Part shown: positions 1 to 8,594 of the stretch, piece by piece
How positions within the stretch are numbered: the stretch's first letter is position 1
Layout of the letters: the number at the start of each line of letters is the position of its first letter
Origin: Sphingobacteriaceae bacterium
GTDB taxonomy: Bacteria; Bacteroidota; Bacteroidia; Sphingobacteriales; Sphingobacteriaceae
Direction of reading: 5' to 3'
Length of the DNA: 64,000 bases
Assembly: GCA_947463785.1 (NCBI GenBank)
Contig: CANHRG010000001.1
Location: forward strand, 248,001-312,000
The notes under the pieces: generated by a model
What the model saw: only the letters and a program-made list of their open reading frames with translations
Told to the model about the DNA's origin: nothing
Databases searched by the model: none
Made by a program: the position numbers and the translations under genes

Positions 1-291
1 CTACACGAGCAACGCATGAAAAATTCGGATGATTATAACTACTTGTTGGACGATATCAAGGAGTTTCGTAAACGTGAAGATGAAAATTCGGTAAGTATTA
101 GCGAAGCCAAGCTTAAAGCCGAGCGAGAAAGTCAGGAAACTAAAAACCTGGATCGTGAAAATAAAAGACGAGCTTCAAGAGGTTTGCCGGCCTTAAAGAA
201 AGGCGAAGCCAAGCCGAAAGATGATTATGATTTTATTGAGGATGAGAGCCTCAAAATCATGGCCGATTTTATTCCTTACGTAAAAGCTTAA
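1..291 (+). CDS. Carboxy-terminal processing protease (Prc/Tsp family), C-terminal end only
   Basis: The reading frame is open from the first base of the window, so this is the 3' end of a longer gene; about 96 residues remain. They are highly charged, with RENKRRASRGLPALKKGE followed by DDYDFIEDESLKIMADF. That basic stretch and the acidic end match the C-terminal domain (DUF3340) of periplasmic tail-specific proteases, which cleave proteins from the C-terminus using a Ser-Lys dyad and a PDZ domain. The catalytic and PDZ parts lie outside the window, so activity cannot be judged. The gene ends at a strong bidirectional terminator. The identification rests only on the tail motif. Confidence 0.72.
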   Translation, partial: LHEQRMKNSDDYNYLLDDIKEFRKREDENSVSISEAKLKAERESQETKNLDRENKRRASRGLPALKKGEAKPKDDYDFIEDESLKIMADFIPYVKA

Positions 292-294
292 ACG

Positions 295-324
295 AAAAAG
301 CCCTCAAGATTGAGGGCTTTTTTT
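295..324. terminator. Bidirectional intrinsic terminator
   Basis: GCCCTCA and TGAGGGC arms around a 4-nt loop, flanked by A and T runs. It serves the protease gene on the plus strand. The stop codon of the minus-strand ABC exporter lies inside its T-run, so it serves both converging genes. Confidence 0.9.
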
Positions 325-2077
325 AGGTTTCTGCAGTAAATTTTTCTCCAATCTGTTGTCGCCACATGGCGTAATAAAGTCCTTTTTCCAACAAGAGTTC
401 GTCGTGTTTGCCCGCCTCTACAATCCGACCTTTTTCTAAAACAAAGATCCTATCGGCATGCATAATGGTAGACAAACGGTGGGCAATGAGAATGGTGATG
501 TGATTTTTGAATACCGATACATCTCGAATGGTTTCGGTAATTTCCTCTTCGGTTAACGAATCTAAAGAAGAGGTAGCCTCGTCAAAAACCAACAGGTCGG
601 GCTGCCTGAGCAAAGCTCTTGCAATGGATAGTCGTTGCTTTTCACCACCGGAAACTTTTACGCCACCCTCACCAATAACGGTGTCTAACCCTTTGTCGGC
701 CCGAGCTAATAAAGATTGACAAGCTGCTTTTTGTAGCACCTCCATACATTCAGCATCGCTGGCGGTTGGGCGTACAAACAATAAATTTTCGCGAATTGTT
801 CCCGAAAAAAGTTGGGTATCCTGCGTCACAAACCCAATTTTTTCTCGGAGTTCATCCAAGTCGATTTGTTCACTCGTTAAATCGTTATAAAGTACTTTTC
901 CTGATAAAGGCTGATACAATCCGACTAAAAGTTTAACCAATGTGGTTTTACCCGATCCCGATGGACCTACGAAGGCAATGGTTTCTCCTTGTTGAGTTTT
1001 AAACGAAATTCCATTTAGGGCATTGCGGTTAGCGCTCAAGTGTTTGAAAGCCACATCTTGAAATTCTAAGGATTGAATTTGTCCTAAATTTTTCGGCTTT
1101 AGTGGCTTTTGTTCTTTAGGCATACTCAAAATTTTATGGAAATTACCCAAAGAAACTTCGGCTTCCCGCCAGGCAATAATCACGTTACCCAATTCCTGCA
1201 AAGGGTTAAATAAGAAGAAGGAATAGAACAAGAAGGTGAAGTATTTTCCTGCTGAAATCTCCTGATCAAAAATCAGAACCATCAATACTACCACCATGGC
1301 ACTACGTACAAAATTTACTGTGGTGCCTTGCAAAAAGGCCATACTCCTTACGTATTTTACTTTTTTTAATTCCAGGCCTAAAATTTTGTATGTGGTATTG
1401 TTCAGGCGCTCAATTTCTTGTTTGGCTAAGCCCAAACTTTTCACCAGTTCGATATTGCGCAAGGATTCGGTAGTTGAACCAGCCAGCCCCGTAGTTTCTT
1501 TCACAATATTTTTCTGTACCGTTTTGATTTTTCTACTCAGCAACCAACTCGTTATGGCGATAATAGGTACGGCAGCAAAGTAAACCAAGGTTACTTTATA
1601 GCTTACATTGAGTGAATAAACCACTACAAATATCATCCCCACCAAACTGGTAAACAAAATACTGATGAAGGTGATGATAAATTTTTCGGTATCTGTACGT
1701 ACTTTTTGTAAAACGCCCAGCGTTTCGCCGCTGCGCTGGTCCTCAAAGGTTTGGTAAGGCATTTCTAAGGAATGTTTCAGACCATCCGCGTACAGTTGAG
1801 CTCCTAATTTTTGTACAATGATGTTGGTATAATAGTCTTGCAGGTTTTTAGCAATACGTGACACCATAGCTGCACCCACAGCCAATCCAATCAGACCCAA
1901 AATACCCTGTATATAGCTTACACGATCCAGGCTGCCCCGCTTCTCCAAAAAGTTATCGACGATTTTACCCGTGATGTGTGGATCGAGCAGTGAAAAAATC
2001 ATGTTGATGGCTGCCAGTAAAAGCGCCAGCATCAACAGGCCCTTGTAATTTTTTAGGTATTGGAATAGAATTTTCAT
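323..2077 (-). CDS. ABC exporter, fused membrane and ATPase domains (MsbA-like)
   Basis: A half-transporter of about 584 residues. Residues 1-310 hold six hydrophobic segments (type I exporter membrane domain). The nucleotide-binding domain follows, with Walker A GPSGSGKTT near residue 370, signature VSGGEKQR near 472, Walker B LLVFDEATS near 493 and the switch histidine in IAHRLST. Such proteins act as homodimers in the inner membrane and export lipids, drugs or peptides; the substrate cannot be read from sequence. The start at 2077 (MKILFQYLK) is preferred over an in-frame ATG at 2119, because the extension is not family-like and overlaps the promoter/terminator just upstream. It lies downstream of frr but has its own TAnnTTTG box. 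Confidence 0.9.
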   Translation of the reverse strand: MKILFQYLKNYKGLLMLALLLAAINMIFSLLDPHITGKIVDNFLEKRGSLDRVSYIQGILGLIGLAVGAAMVSRIAKNLQDYYTNIIVQKLGAQLYADGLKHSLEMPYQTFEDQRSGETLGVLQKVRTDTEKFIITFISILFTSLVGMIFVVVYSLNVSYKVTLVYFAAVPIIAITSWLLSRKIKTVQKNIVKETTGLAGSTTESLRNIELVKSLGLAKQEIERLNNTTYKILGLELKKVKYVRSMAFLQGTTVNFVRSAMVVVLMVLIFDQEISAGKYFTFLFYSFFLFNPLQELGNVIIAWREAEVSLGNFHKILSMPKEQKPLKPKNLGQIQSLEFQDVAFKHLSANRNALNGISFKTQQGETIAFVGPSGSGKTTLVKLLVGLYQPLSGKVLYNDLTSEQIDLDELREKIGFVTQDTQLFSGTIRENLLFVRPTASDAECMEVLQKAACQSLLARADKGLDTVIGEGGVKVSGGEKQRLSIARALLRQPDLLVFDEATSSLDSLTEEEITETIRDVSVFKNHITILIAHRLSTIMHADRIFVLEKGRIVEAGKHDELLLEKGLYYAMWRQQIGEKFTAET

Positions 2078-2084
2078 CGTACTG

Positions 2085-2129
2085 CAAAAATAGCAAAGGG
2101 AATGAGGTATTACCTGCACTCCCTTTGCT
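2085..2129 (-). promoter_or_regulatory. frr terminator fused to the promoter of the ABC exporter
   Basis: On the minus strand, AGCAAAGGGA pairs with TCCCTTTGCT (2092-2129). The stem runs directly into TATTTTTG (2085-2092), a match to the Bacteroidota -7 element TAnnTTTG. The T-rich terminator tail therefore seems to double as the -7 box of the exporter gene, 8 nt before its start codon. No clear -33 TTG was found. Confidence 0.55.
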
Positions 2130-2152
2130 TATGACGTTTAGATTACGGCAGA

Positions 2153-2716
2153 TTAAACCGTCATGATATCTTTTTCTTTGTTTTCGGCTTCTTTATCAAC
2201 TTTTACAATGTAGGCGTCGGTTAGTTTCTGAACTTCAGCTTCGCCGGTTTTCATCTCGTCGTCAGAAACTCCTTCGGATTTTAATCTCTTAATCTTTTCG
2301 TTGGCGTCTTTACGGATGTTGCGAATGGCAATTCGTCCCTTTTCAGCTTCTTCTTTAACTTTTTTCACCAAATCACGACGACGTTCTTCGGTTAATGGAG
2401 GTACATTTAAGCGGACAATGGTACCGTCGTTTTGCGGATTCAAACCAATATTGGCCTCCATAATTGCCTTCTCAATTTCAGGGATCAATGTTTTCTCCCA
2501 AGGTTGAACCACCAGTGTACGGGCATCCGGAGTATTTACATTGGCTACCTGGCTTAGTGGAGTTGGATTGCCGTAATAATCTACCATAATGCCATCCAGC
2601 ATGGAAGGCATGGCCTTACCGGCACGGATTTTAGCAATTTCATTTTCACAATGCTCAATGGCTTTGTCCATGTGCAGCTTAGCATCGTCTAATACTTTTT
2701 TAATCAGTTCGCTCAT
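2153..2716 (-). CDS. frr: Ribosome recycling factor
   Basis: Full-length (187 residues; family usually about 185). It splits the post-termination ribosome with EF-G in the cytoplasm. The sequence fits throughout: the N-terminal helix with KIRAGKAMPSMLDGI, the central VDYYGNPTPLSQVANV segment, and the C-terminal helical bundle RRDLVKKVKEEAEKGRIAIR. It follows pyrH, the usual pyrH-frr order, with 68 nt between them. That gap holds both a hairpin terminator and a TAnnTTTG box, so frr may be transcribed separately from pyrH. Confidence 0.97.
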   Translation of the reverse strand: MSELIKKVLDDAKLHMDKAIEHCENEIAKIRAGKAMPSMLDGIMVDYYGNPTPLSQVANVNTPDARTLVVQPWEKTLIPEIEKAIMEANIGLNPQNDGTIVRLNVPPLTEERRRDLVKKVKEEAEKGRIAIRNIRKDANEKIKRLKSEGVSDDEMKTGEAEVQKLTDAYIVKVDKEAENKEKDIMTV

Positions 2717-2735
2717 AGTATTCGTATTCGAAAAG

Positions 2736-2778
2736 CAAAAATAGTAAAGCCCTACAGAATTTTAATTATTGGGCTTTA
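2736..2778 (-). promoter_or_regulatory. pyrH terminator fused to the frr promoter
   Basis: Read on the minus strand, TAAAGCCC pairs with GGGCTTTA (2745-2778), then the sequence continues CTATTTTTG. TATTTTTG at 2736-2743 matches TAnnTTTG and lies 20 nt before the frr ATG. Same design as the frr/exporter junction. Confidence 0.5.
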
Positions 2779-2784
2779 TTTAAT

Positions 2785-3489
2785 TTATTTTACAAGAGTA
2801 CCCACCGGTTCACCTTTGGTTAGTTTCATCAAATTACCCGGCTTGTTCATATCAAATACAATAATGGGTAAATTGTTTTCTTGGCAAAGGGTGAAAGCAG
2901 TCATATCCATCACATTCAAGCCTTTTTTGTACACTTCGTCAAAAGAAATTTGATCAAAACGGGTTGCGGAGCTGTCTTTTTCCGGATCGGCGGTATAAAT
3001 TCCATCTACACGGGTTCCTTTCAATACTACGTCGGCATTAATTTCAATGGCACGTAAAGAAGCGGCTGTATCTGTGGTAAAATACGGGTTACCGGTTCCG
3101 GCACCAAAAATCACGATCCGGCCTTTTTCTAGGTGACGAACGGCCCGACGACGAATAAAGGGTTCGCAAATCTGCTCCATTTTAATGGCTGTAAGTAGTC
3201 GGGTTTTACAACCTACTTTTTCTAGGGCATCCTGCAAAGCCATACTGTTAATTACGGTTGCCAGCATGCCCATATAATCTGCTTGTACCCGATCCATTCC
3301 GGCTTTTTCGGCACTTAAACCGCGGTAAATGTTTCCGCCACCAATAACAATGGCAATTTCTATACCTTCGGCATGAACGGCTTTAATATCTTTAGCATAC
3401 TGGGCAACACGGTCAATATCAATTCCGTATTGTTTTTCGCCCATGAGGGCTTCGCCACTTAGTTTTAACAGGATGCGTTTGTATTTCAT
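2785..3489 (-). CDS. pyrH: UMP kinase
   Basis: Phosphorylates UMP to UDP in pyrimidine nucleotide synthesis; bacterial UMP kinase is a cytoplasmic hexamer of the amino-acid kinase fold. The 234-residue length is normal. Visible motifs are the N-terminal [10 protein letters not shown], the glycine-rich [25 protein letters not shown] and the nucleotide-binding [10 protein letters not shown]. It lies between tsf and frr in the common rpsB-tsf-pyrH-frr order. A terminator separates it from tsf, and TATTTTTG at 3507-3514 on the minus strand suggests its own promoter. The start codon at 3489 gives the canonical [13 protein letters not shown]. Confidence 0.97.
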   Translation of the reverse strand: MKYKRILLKLSGEALMGEKQYGIDIDRVAQYAKDIKAVHAEGIEIAIVIGGGNIYRGLSAEKAGMDRVQADYMGMLATVINSMALQDALEKVGCKTRLLTAIKMEQICEPFIRRRAVRHLEKGRIVIFGAGTGNPYFTTDTAASLRAIEINADVVLKGTRVDGIYTADPEKDSSATRFDQISFDEVYKKGLNVMDMTAFTLCQENNLPIIVFDMNKPGNLMKLTKGEPVGTLVK

Positions 3490-3546
3490 GATGCTGGGAG
3501 GTTTATCAAAAATAAAATAATTCTGTAAGCTTTACATAGGCTCAAA

Positions 3547-3576
3547 AAAAATCCCCGTCGGTTAGACGAGGATTTT
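3547..3576 (-). terminator. Terminator after tsf
   Basis: AAAATCC-CGTC / GACG-GGATTTT hairpin with one mismatch, followed by a T-run on the minus strand. It closes the rplM-rpsI-rpsB-tsf unit before pyrH. Confidence 0.8.
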
Positions 3577-3583
3577 AAATGAA

Positions 3584-4423
3584 TTAAGCTCCCAATTGAA
3601 CTCGCTTGAATGCGGTAACGGTTAATCCTTTAGCTACACCGTCTAAGAATTGTGCGATTGTTTTTGACGAATCTTTCACGAATTCCTGATTCAATAAAGT
3701 AGATTCTTTGTAGAACTTGTTCAATTTGCCTTGAGCAATTTTCTCAACCATATCTTCTGGTTTACCTTCGGCACGAATTTGCTCTTTCGCAATTTCCAAC
3801 TCACGCTCAATGGTACGTGCATCTACATCACCTTTATCAATGGCTACCGGGTTCATGGCCGCAATTTGCATAGCTACGTCTTTACCAGCTTCATCAGCGT
3901 CAGCTGCATTAGCGCTTAAAGCAACCAATACACCTAAACGGTAGTTACCGTGGATGTAAGCAATCACTTTTTCTCCGGTTACGGTTTCGTATTTAGAAAC
4001 TCCAATTTTTTCACCGATTTTACCAGTTTGATCTAAGATCTGATCAGCTAATTTAGTTCCGTTTAAGTTTAAAGCGGTTAAATCTTCGATAGAGGCAGGG
4101 CTATTGGCAATAGCTAAATCAGTAATGCTTTCCGCGAAAGCGATGAAATCAGCATTTTTAGCAACGAAATCGGTTTCGCAGTTTACTTCTACTACTACAC
4201 CACGTTTACCATCGGCAGTAGTTTTAGCAATTACTACACCTTCGTTTGACTCACGGTCTGAACGACTGGCAGCTACTTTAGCACCTTTTTTACGTAAATA
4301 ATCGATAGCAGCTTCGAAATCGCCATTGGCTTCGGTTAATGCTTTTTTACAATCCATCATACCGGCTCCGGTTTGCTGGCGTAATTTGTTTACATCTGCT
4401 GCAGAAATTTGTACTGTAGACAT
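3584..4423 (-). CDS. tsf: Elongation factor Ts
   Basis: Guanine-nucleotide exchange factor for EF-Tu. It opens with the UBA-like region containing VNKLRQQTGAGMMDCKKAL, followed by DYLRKKGAKVA and the EF-Tu-contacting VEVNCETDFVAKN. The 279-residue length is in the usual range. It is downstream of rpsB, as in nearly all bacteria. The 93-nt rpsB-tsf gap contains a repeat-based hairpin with a T-run (4445-4502) that may reduce read-through into tsf. Confidence 0.97.
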   Translation of the reverse strand: MSTVQISAADVNKLRQQTGAGMMDCKKALTEANGDFEAAIDYLRKKGAKVAASRSDRESNEGVVIAKTTADGKRGVVVEVNCETDFVAKNADFIAFAESITDLAIANSPASIEDLTALNLNGTKLADQILDQTGKIGEKIGVSKYETVTGEKVIAYIHGNYRLGVLVALSANAADADEAGKDVAMQIAAMNPVAIDKGDVDARTIERELEIAKEQIRAEGKPEDMVEKIAQGKLNKFYKESTLLNQEFVKDSSKTIAQFLDGVAKGLTVTAFKRVQLGA

Positions 4424-4444
4424 ATTCGTTATGTTTTTAAAAAA

Positions 4445-4502
4445 TTGCGGGTTGATTATTACGTGTTGGTTTTGAAATAACTCGCAATAAAATAACCCGC
4501 AA
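4445..4502 (-). promoter_or_regulatory. Hairpin with tandem repeat between rpsB and tsf (candidate attenuator)
   Basis: On the minus-strand mRNA, TTGCGGGTT (4494-4502) and AACCCGCAA (4445-4453) form a perfect 9-bp stem followed by six T residues. A second near copy of the 5' arm, TTGCGAGTTATTT (4475-4487), follows the first (TTGCGGGTTATTT, 4490-4502) and could compete for the same partner. It resembles a terminator or attenuator that adjusts tsf relative to rpsB. Confidence 0.6.
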
Positions 4503-4516
4503 CTTGTAATGATTAA

Positions 4517-5353
4517 TTATTCTTCTGTATTCTCGGCGGCCTCTGCTTTAGCAGTAGTTTTACGGGCACGTTTTGCAGGAGCTGCATCAGCTGCCTCTTC
4601 AGTACCTTCGTCTACTTTTGCTTTAGCGGCTGCACCTTCTTTATCTGCTTCTTCTTCTTTTTCACGTTTACGCTCATCTAAACCTTCCTGAATAGCTTTG
4701 ATAATGATATCGGTGATCAGGGTGATTGATTTAGTTGCATCGTCGTTTGCCGGAATCGGGAAGTCGATGTTTGAAGGATCTGAGTTGGTATCAACCATCG
4801 CGAAAGTCGGGATGTTTAATTTCAAAGCCTCAGATACAGCAATGTGCTCTTTCTTAACGTCAACCAGGAATAATGCTGCAGGTAAACGATTCAAATCAGC
4901 AATACCTCCTAATAAGGTTTCTAATTTGATACGCTCACGCTGAATCATTAATTTCTCTTTCTTTGATAATACATCGAAAGTACCGTCTTTAGTCATTTTA
5001 TCGATGTTAGACATCTTTTTGATGGACTTACGTACGGTTGCGAAATTGGTTAACATACCACCTAACCAACGCTCGGTTACGAAAGGCATGTTTACAGCTT
5101 TAGCTTGATCGGCTACGATATCTTTCGCTTGCTTTTTGGTAGCTACGAATAATACTTTACGGCCTGATTTCACGATTTGTTTAATCGCGGCAGCAGCTTC
5201 TTCTACTTTAGTTAAGGTTTTATTTAAATCGATAATGTGGATGCCATTGCGCTCCATGAAAATGTACGGTGCCATTTTCGGATCCCATTTGCGGGTAAGG
5301 TGACCAAAGTGTACACCTGCATCCAATAAGTCTTGATATGTTGTTCTTGCCAT
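4517..5353 (-). CDS. rpsB: 30S ribosomal protein S2
   Basis: Binds the small-subunit head/body junction and is needed for assembly of functional 30S. Hallmarks are [19 protein letters not shown] at the N-terminus, [10 protein letters not shown] and [12 protein letters not shown]. At 278 residues it is longer than the roughly 240 of E. coli. The extra part is a low-complexity tail rich in Glu, Ala and Lys, ending in [17 protein letters not shown], which is probably disordered. It sits 18 nt after rpsI in the rplM-rpsI-rpsB-tsf operon. Confidence 0.97.
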   Translation of the reverse strand: MARTTYQDLLDAGVHFGHLTRKWDPKMAPYIFMERNGIHIIDLNKTLTKVEEAAAAIKQIVKSGRKVLFVATKKQAKDIVADQAKAVNMPFVTERWLGGMLTNFATVRKSIKKMSNIDKMTKDGTFDVLSKKEKLMIQRERIKLETLLGGIADLNRLPAALFLVDVKKEHIAVSEALKLNIPTFAMVDTNSDPSNIDFPIPANDDATKSITLITDIIIKAIQEGLDERKREKEEEADKEGAAAKAKVDEGTEEAADAAPAKRARKTTAKAEAAENTEE

Positions 5354-5371
5354 TGTTTGATCCTCCTGAAA

Positions 5372-5758
5372 TTAACGTTTACTGAATTGGAAGCGCTTAC
5401 GTGCTTTCTTACGACCTGGTTTTTTACGCTCAACCATACGGTCATCGCGGGTCATAATGCCTTTAGCTCTCAATGAAGGTTTAGTTTCCGGATCTAATTC
5501 AACAATTGCTTTTGCAATTGCTAAACGAACGGCTTCTGCCTGCCCTTTGATACCACCACCGGCAACGTTAACTTTCACATCGAATTTTCCAGCTGAACCA
5601 GAAACTTCAGTGCTTTGCATCACGATGTATTGCAATGGTAAGGTAGGGAAGTACTCTTTGTAGTCTTTACCGTTTACGGTAATGTTACCGTTGCCCTCGG
5701 TTAAGTAAATGCGGGCAACAGCAGTTTTTCTTCTTCCTGAAGTGTTTGTTGTTGACAT
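5372..5758 (-). CDS. rpsI: 30S ribosomal protein S9
   Basis: Small-subunit protein whose C-terminal tail reaches the P-site tRNA. The 128 residues carry the typical GRRKTAVARIYL start, NVAGGGIKGQAEAVRLAIAKA in the core, and the basic ending GRKKARKRFQFSKR with the conserved terminal Lys-Arg. It is 16 nt downstream of rplM and 18 nt upstream of rpsB, so it is clearly part of one transcript with them. Confidence 0.97.
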   Translation of the reverse strand: MSTTNTSGRRKTAVARIYLTEGNGNITVNGKDYKEYFPTLPLQYIVMQSTEVSGSAGKFDVKVNVAGGGIKGQAEAVRLAIAKAIVELDPETKPSLRAKGIMTRDDRMVERKKPGRKKARKRFQFSKR

Positions 5759-5774
5759 TTCTTTTCTCCTTTAA

Positions 5775-6218
5775 TTAAAGTTTAATGGTTTTAGGATTTT
5801 GAGCGGCGTGCGGATGCTCATTACCTGCATATACATACAGGTTTTTGTATAATGCACGGCCCAAACGATTTTTAGGTAACATTCCGCGAACGGCTTTTTC
5901 TACTACACGCTCTGGATGTTTTGCCATTAACTCCTTAGGAGAAATGAAACGCTGACCGCCTGGGTAGCCGGTGTAAGAAACATATTCTTTTTCATTGAAT
6001 TTGTTTCCGGTCAGTTTTACCTTGTCTGCATTGATAACGATGACGTTATCACCGCAGTCTACGTTTGGGGTAAACGTAGGCTTGTGCTTTCCACGGATCA
6101 TCATTGCGATCTTAGAAGACAAGCGCCCCAAAATCTCGCCTTGAGCGTCAACAACTACCCATTCCTTGTTAACGGTCTTTTTGTTGGCAGAGACAGTTTT
6201 GTAACTTAACGTATTCAC
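5775..6218 (-). CDS. rplM: 50S ribosomal protein L13
   Basis: Early-assembling large-subunit protein of 147 residues. Recognised by WVVVDAQGEILGRLSSKIA, the central GDNVIVINADKVKLTGNK and RGMLPKNRLGRAL. First gene of the leftward rplM-rpsI-rpsB-tsf transcript. A strong Bacteroidota promoter lies 56-86 nt upstream and the short leader contains a small hairpin, which might serve autogenous control by L13 (inference). Confidence 0.97.
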   Translation of the reverse strand: MNTLSYKTVSANKKTVNKEWVVVDAQGEILGRLSSKIAMMIRGKHKPTFTPNVDCGDNVIVINADKVKLTGNKFNEKEYVSYTGYPGGQRFISPKELMAKHPERVVEKAVRGMLPKNRLGRALYKNLYVYAGNEHPHAAQNPKTIKL

Positions 6219-6253
6219 TTGCTTTGATTTAATTAATTAAACAATTACTTCTT

Positions 6254-6270
6254 TCCTCGAAAAATGAGGA
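6254..6270 (-). promoter_or_regulatory. Hairpin in the rplM leader (candidate ribosomal-protein leader)
   Basis: TCCTC and GAGGA arms with a 7-nt loop, placed right at the expected 5' end of the rplM mRNA. L13 leaders that bind the protein are known in other bacteria, but the match here is only positional. Confidence 0.35.
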
Positions 6271-6273
6271 CTG

Positions 6274-6304
6274 CAAAGATAGGCGAATTCGTTTAATTTT
6301 CAAA
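6274..6304 (-). promoter_or_regulatory. Promoter of the rplM operon
   Basis: On the minus strand TTTG, 19 nt, TATCTTTG: a full match to the Bacteroidota housekeeping promoter pattern. Predicted transcription start near 6268, giving a leader of about 50 nt. Confidence 0.85.
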
Positions 6305-6431
6305 TCATTACTGAGCTTTTCAAAAAATTTACGGTCAACGATTTAGGATATGTGAGTAAAGTCGGGGTTGAAAGCGCAATAAAATCCTTAAATTGAAGTT
6401 ATAATCTGATGATTAACCTAATTAAATTGTT

Positions 6432-6851
6432 ATGAATACAAAGAACTTTACTCTTGCAGGTATTGCCGGTGGTATTACCTTTTTTATGCTGGGCTGGTTG
6501 GTTTATGGTGTTATTTTAATGGATACCATGAAATCGTTTGCTGGCAGCGCCACGGGTGTTGACCGTGGTGAAGACATGTTACTTTGGTCTATATTTTTAG
6601 GCAATTTGGCAACGGGGTTTTTACTTTCTTTCATTTTTACCTGTTTGGGCACCATCAATAACCCCACTGCGGGTGCCAGGGCTGGTTTTTGGATTGGATT
6701 ATTAATGGGAGCCGGATTTGACTTCACCCTCTACGGCACCAGTAACATATCTACCTTAACTGGCGTGTTAATCGATATTGCGGTATTTGCAATTCTTACT
6801 GCACTTACCGGCGCTGTGGTAGCCTGGGTTATTGGTAAGGCTAAAGCTTAA
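6432..6851 (+). CDS. Small integral membrane protein, function unknown
   Basis: I do not recognise a characterised family. The 139 residues contain four hydrophobic segments (about 8-32, 50-72, 84-101, 110-135) rich in Gly and Ala, with few charged residues and no soluble domain. TNYGT-like polar loops such as LYGTSNIST separate the last helices. It stands alone between the leftward rplM operon and the leftward GH3 gene, so no operon partner suggests a role. Codon use looks like that of its neighbours. Likely a conserved Bacteroidota inner-membrane protein. Confidence 0.75.
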   Translation: MNTKNFTLAGIAGGITFFMLGWLVYGVILMDTMKSFAGSATGVDRGEDMLLWSIFLGNLATGFLLSFIFTCLGTINNPTAGARAGFWIGLLMGAGFDFTLYGTSNISTLTGVLIDIAVFAILTALTGAVVAWVIGKAKA

Positions 6852-6865
6852 TTTGCCCGCCCTAT

Positions 6866-8584
6866 TTATAAACCATCTCCGTTTTTATAAACTGGACTGA
6901 TGCTTACTGGCAATTTGCCTTTGGCCGAAATTTGACCAGAAATTACCTTTACTGCCGCTTTTTGCAGTTCATCGCTGTTTTGGTAATTCATTACTAGGCT
7001 TGCGGCGTTTGCTAATCCCGGTAGGTTGATGAGCGTATACGGGTTGGCAAACACGGCAATTACCGAGTTTTTTTGTGCCATTTCTTGGACGAATGCAAGT
7101 ACTTCAGGGCTAAAATCCAATACCGGTGCCGGTCTTTTTCGTGTATCGTGAATGCTGATAATGAGTTGCTCATTCTCGGTTATAGCTTGGCGAAGGGTAT
7201 TGATAGTTTCAATACCAGCCTGCTTGTTTAAGTTTAAGAGTTGGCTGTTGGGGAACTGTTTTTGCAAGTCGGTTTGAAATACAGTGGTGTTTCCTGTGCC
7301 TATGCTCAATATTTTTGTTGGGTTACTTTTACCGAGCGATTCGATACCTTTTTTACTGTTCAACAAGGTTACCGCTGCGTCTGCCAAATGCTGGTTTAAG
7401 GCTTTTGCTTCTGGGCGATTCAATTGAGAAATTATGTGTTCGCTGGCGATTTTTTGTTCTTGGTGCAATCCAGCCCAGTATTTAGCGGCCAACACTTTTT
7501 TTACGCTTTGATTCACCTGTTCCCAGCTGATTCGTTTGTGTCGAATTGCTTTTCGAATTAGTTTGATGGCTCGTTTTGAATTTTCGGAGAGTTCAAGTAC
7601 ATCGTTACCGGCGATTAATGCCCTTACATCCGCTTCACCATCTGGGAAGAATTTTACCACTCCTTTCATTCCCATTGCATCTGAAAATACCAGACCCTTA
7701 AATCCTAATTCCGTTTTTAAAATGCCATTTACAATGGCTGGCGACAAGGTAGAGGGCAGGTTCGGTGTTTGATCTAAGGCCGGAATGTTCATGTGGGCTA
7801 CCATTACGCCCGAAGCCTGTTTTTTGATCAGTTCTTTAAACGGAAACATCTCGAGCGTATCGAGCCGATTTTTATCGAAATTTAGTTGGGGAAGGTCATT
7901 ATGCGAGTCTACATCCGTATCACCATGCCCTGGAAAGTGTTTTAAACTTACCAAGATGCCTTCATCCTGCAACCCTTTCATATAGGCAGCAGCTTTCTCT
8001 GCCACCCGGTATTTATTATCGCCAAATGAACGAAATCCAATAACTGGATTTTTAGGATTGTTATTGATGTCTACATCGGGTGCAAAATTGATGTGCATCC
8101 CTAATAACTGAAAATCTTTAGCCACTTCACGACCCATTTGTTCGATCAAAGTATTGTCTTGAATGGCTCCTAGAGTCATTTGATAAGGATAAGCAATCGT
8201 ACTATCTAAGCGCATCCCCAAACCCCATTCGGCATCCATGGCAATGAGTAAAGGAACCTTGGCCTTTTGCTGGTAGTGCCGGGTAAGCACCGCTTGTCTG
8301 CCTGGTCCTCCTTGAAAAAAAACCAAGCCACCAATCTTTTCTTTTCGGATCACTTTTGCAATCGAATCCTCGTAAGCTTTACCCTTATCGGTATGGGCAC
8401 GAACGAAGAAAAGCTGTGCAATACGCTGTTTGCGACTCAAACGTTTAAATACCGAACCGACCCAGGGTTTAGGTTGTTCTAAACTCTCAATAAAGGAAAT
8501 TTTGGTTTGAGCTTGAAGGTTTTGCAAACTCAAGCAACACCCCAAACTGAGTATTAATAAGCGCAAGAAAGTAGATTTTTTCAT
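6866..8584 (-). CDS. Exported glycoside hydrolase family 3 (NagZ-like beta-N-acetylhexosaminidase)
   Basis: About 572 residues with a signal peptide (MKKSTFLRLLILSLG, cleavage likely after LQAQ). The GH3 catalytic domain has DAEWGLGMRL, KHFPGHGDTDVDSHNDLP near residue 213, the NagZ-type His/Asp loop, and nucleophile aspartate in VFSDAMGM near 297. Family members remove N-acetylglucosamine from peptidoglycan fragments. The C-terminal 200 residues form the second GH3 domain. Many Bacteroidota homologues carry an extra beta-lactamase-like domain; this one does not. The start at 8584 is chosen over an ATG at 8617, which lacks a signal-peptide-like beginning. Confidence 0.88.
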   Translation of the reverse strand: MKKSTFLRLLILSLGCCLSLQNLQAQTKISFIESLEQPKPWVGSVFKRLSRKQRIAQLFFVRAHTDKGKAYEDSIAKVIRKEKIGGLVFFQGGPGRQAVLTRHYQQKAKVPLLIAMDAEWGLGMRLDSTIAYPYQMTLGAIQDNTLIEQMGREVAKDFQLLGMHINFAPDVDINNNPKNPVIGFRSFGDNKYRVAEKAAAYMKGLQDEGILVSLKHFPGHGDTDVDSHNDLPQLNFDKNRLDTLEMFPFKELIKKQASGVMVAHMNIPALDQTPNLPSTLSPAIVNGILKTELGFKGLVFSDAMGMKGVVKFFPDGEADVRALIAGNDVLELSENSKRAIKLIRKAIRHKRISWEQVNQSVKKVLAAKYWAGLHQEQKIASEHIISQLNRPEAKALNQHLADAAVTLLNSKKGIESLGKSNPTKILSIGTGNTTVFQTDLQKQFPNSQLLNLNKQAGIETINTLRQAITENEQLIISIHDTRKRPAPVLDFSPEVLAFVQEMAQKNSVIAVFANPYTLINLPGLANAASLVMNYQNSDELQKAAVKVISGQISAKGKLPVSISPVYKNGDGL

Positions 8585-8594
8585 AGTCAAAAGA

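Noticed and set aside
4475-4502. CRISPR-like repeat pair between rpsB and tsf
   Set aside because: Only two short imperfect copies with a 2-nt spacer; explained better as part of a hairpin.
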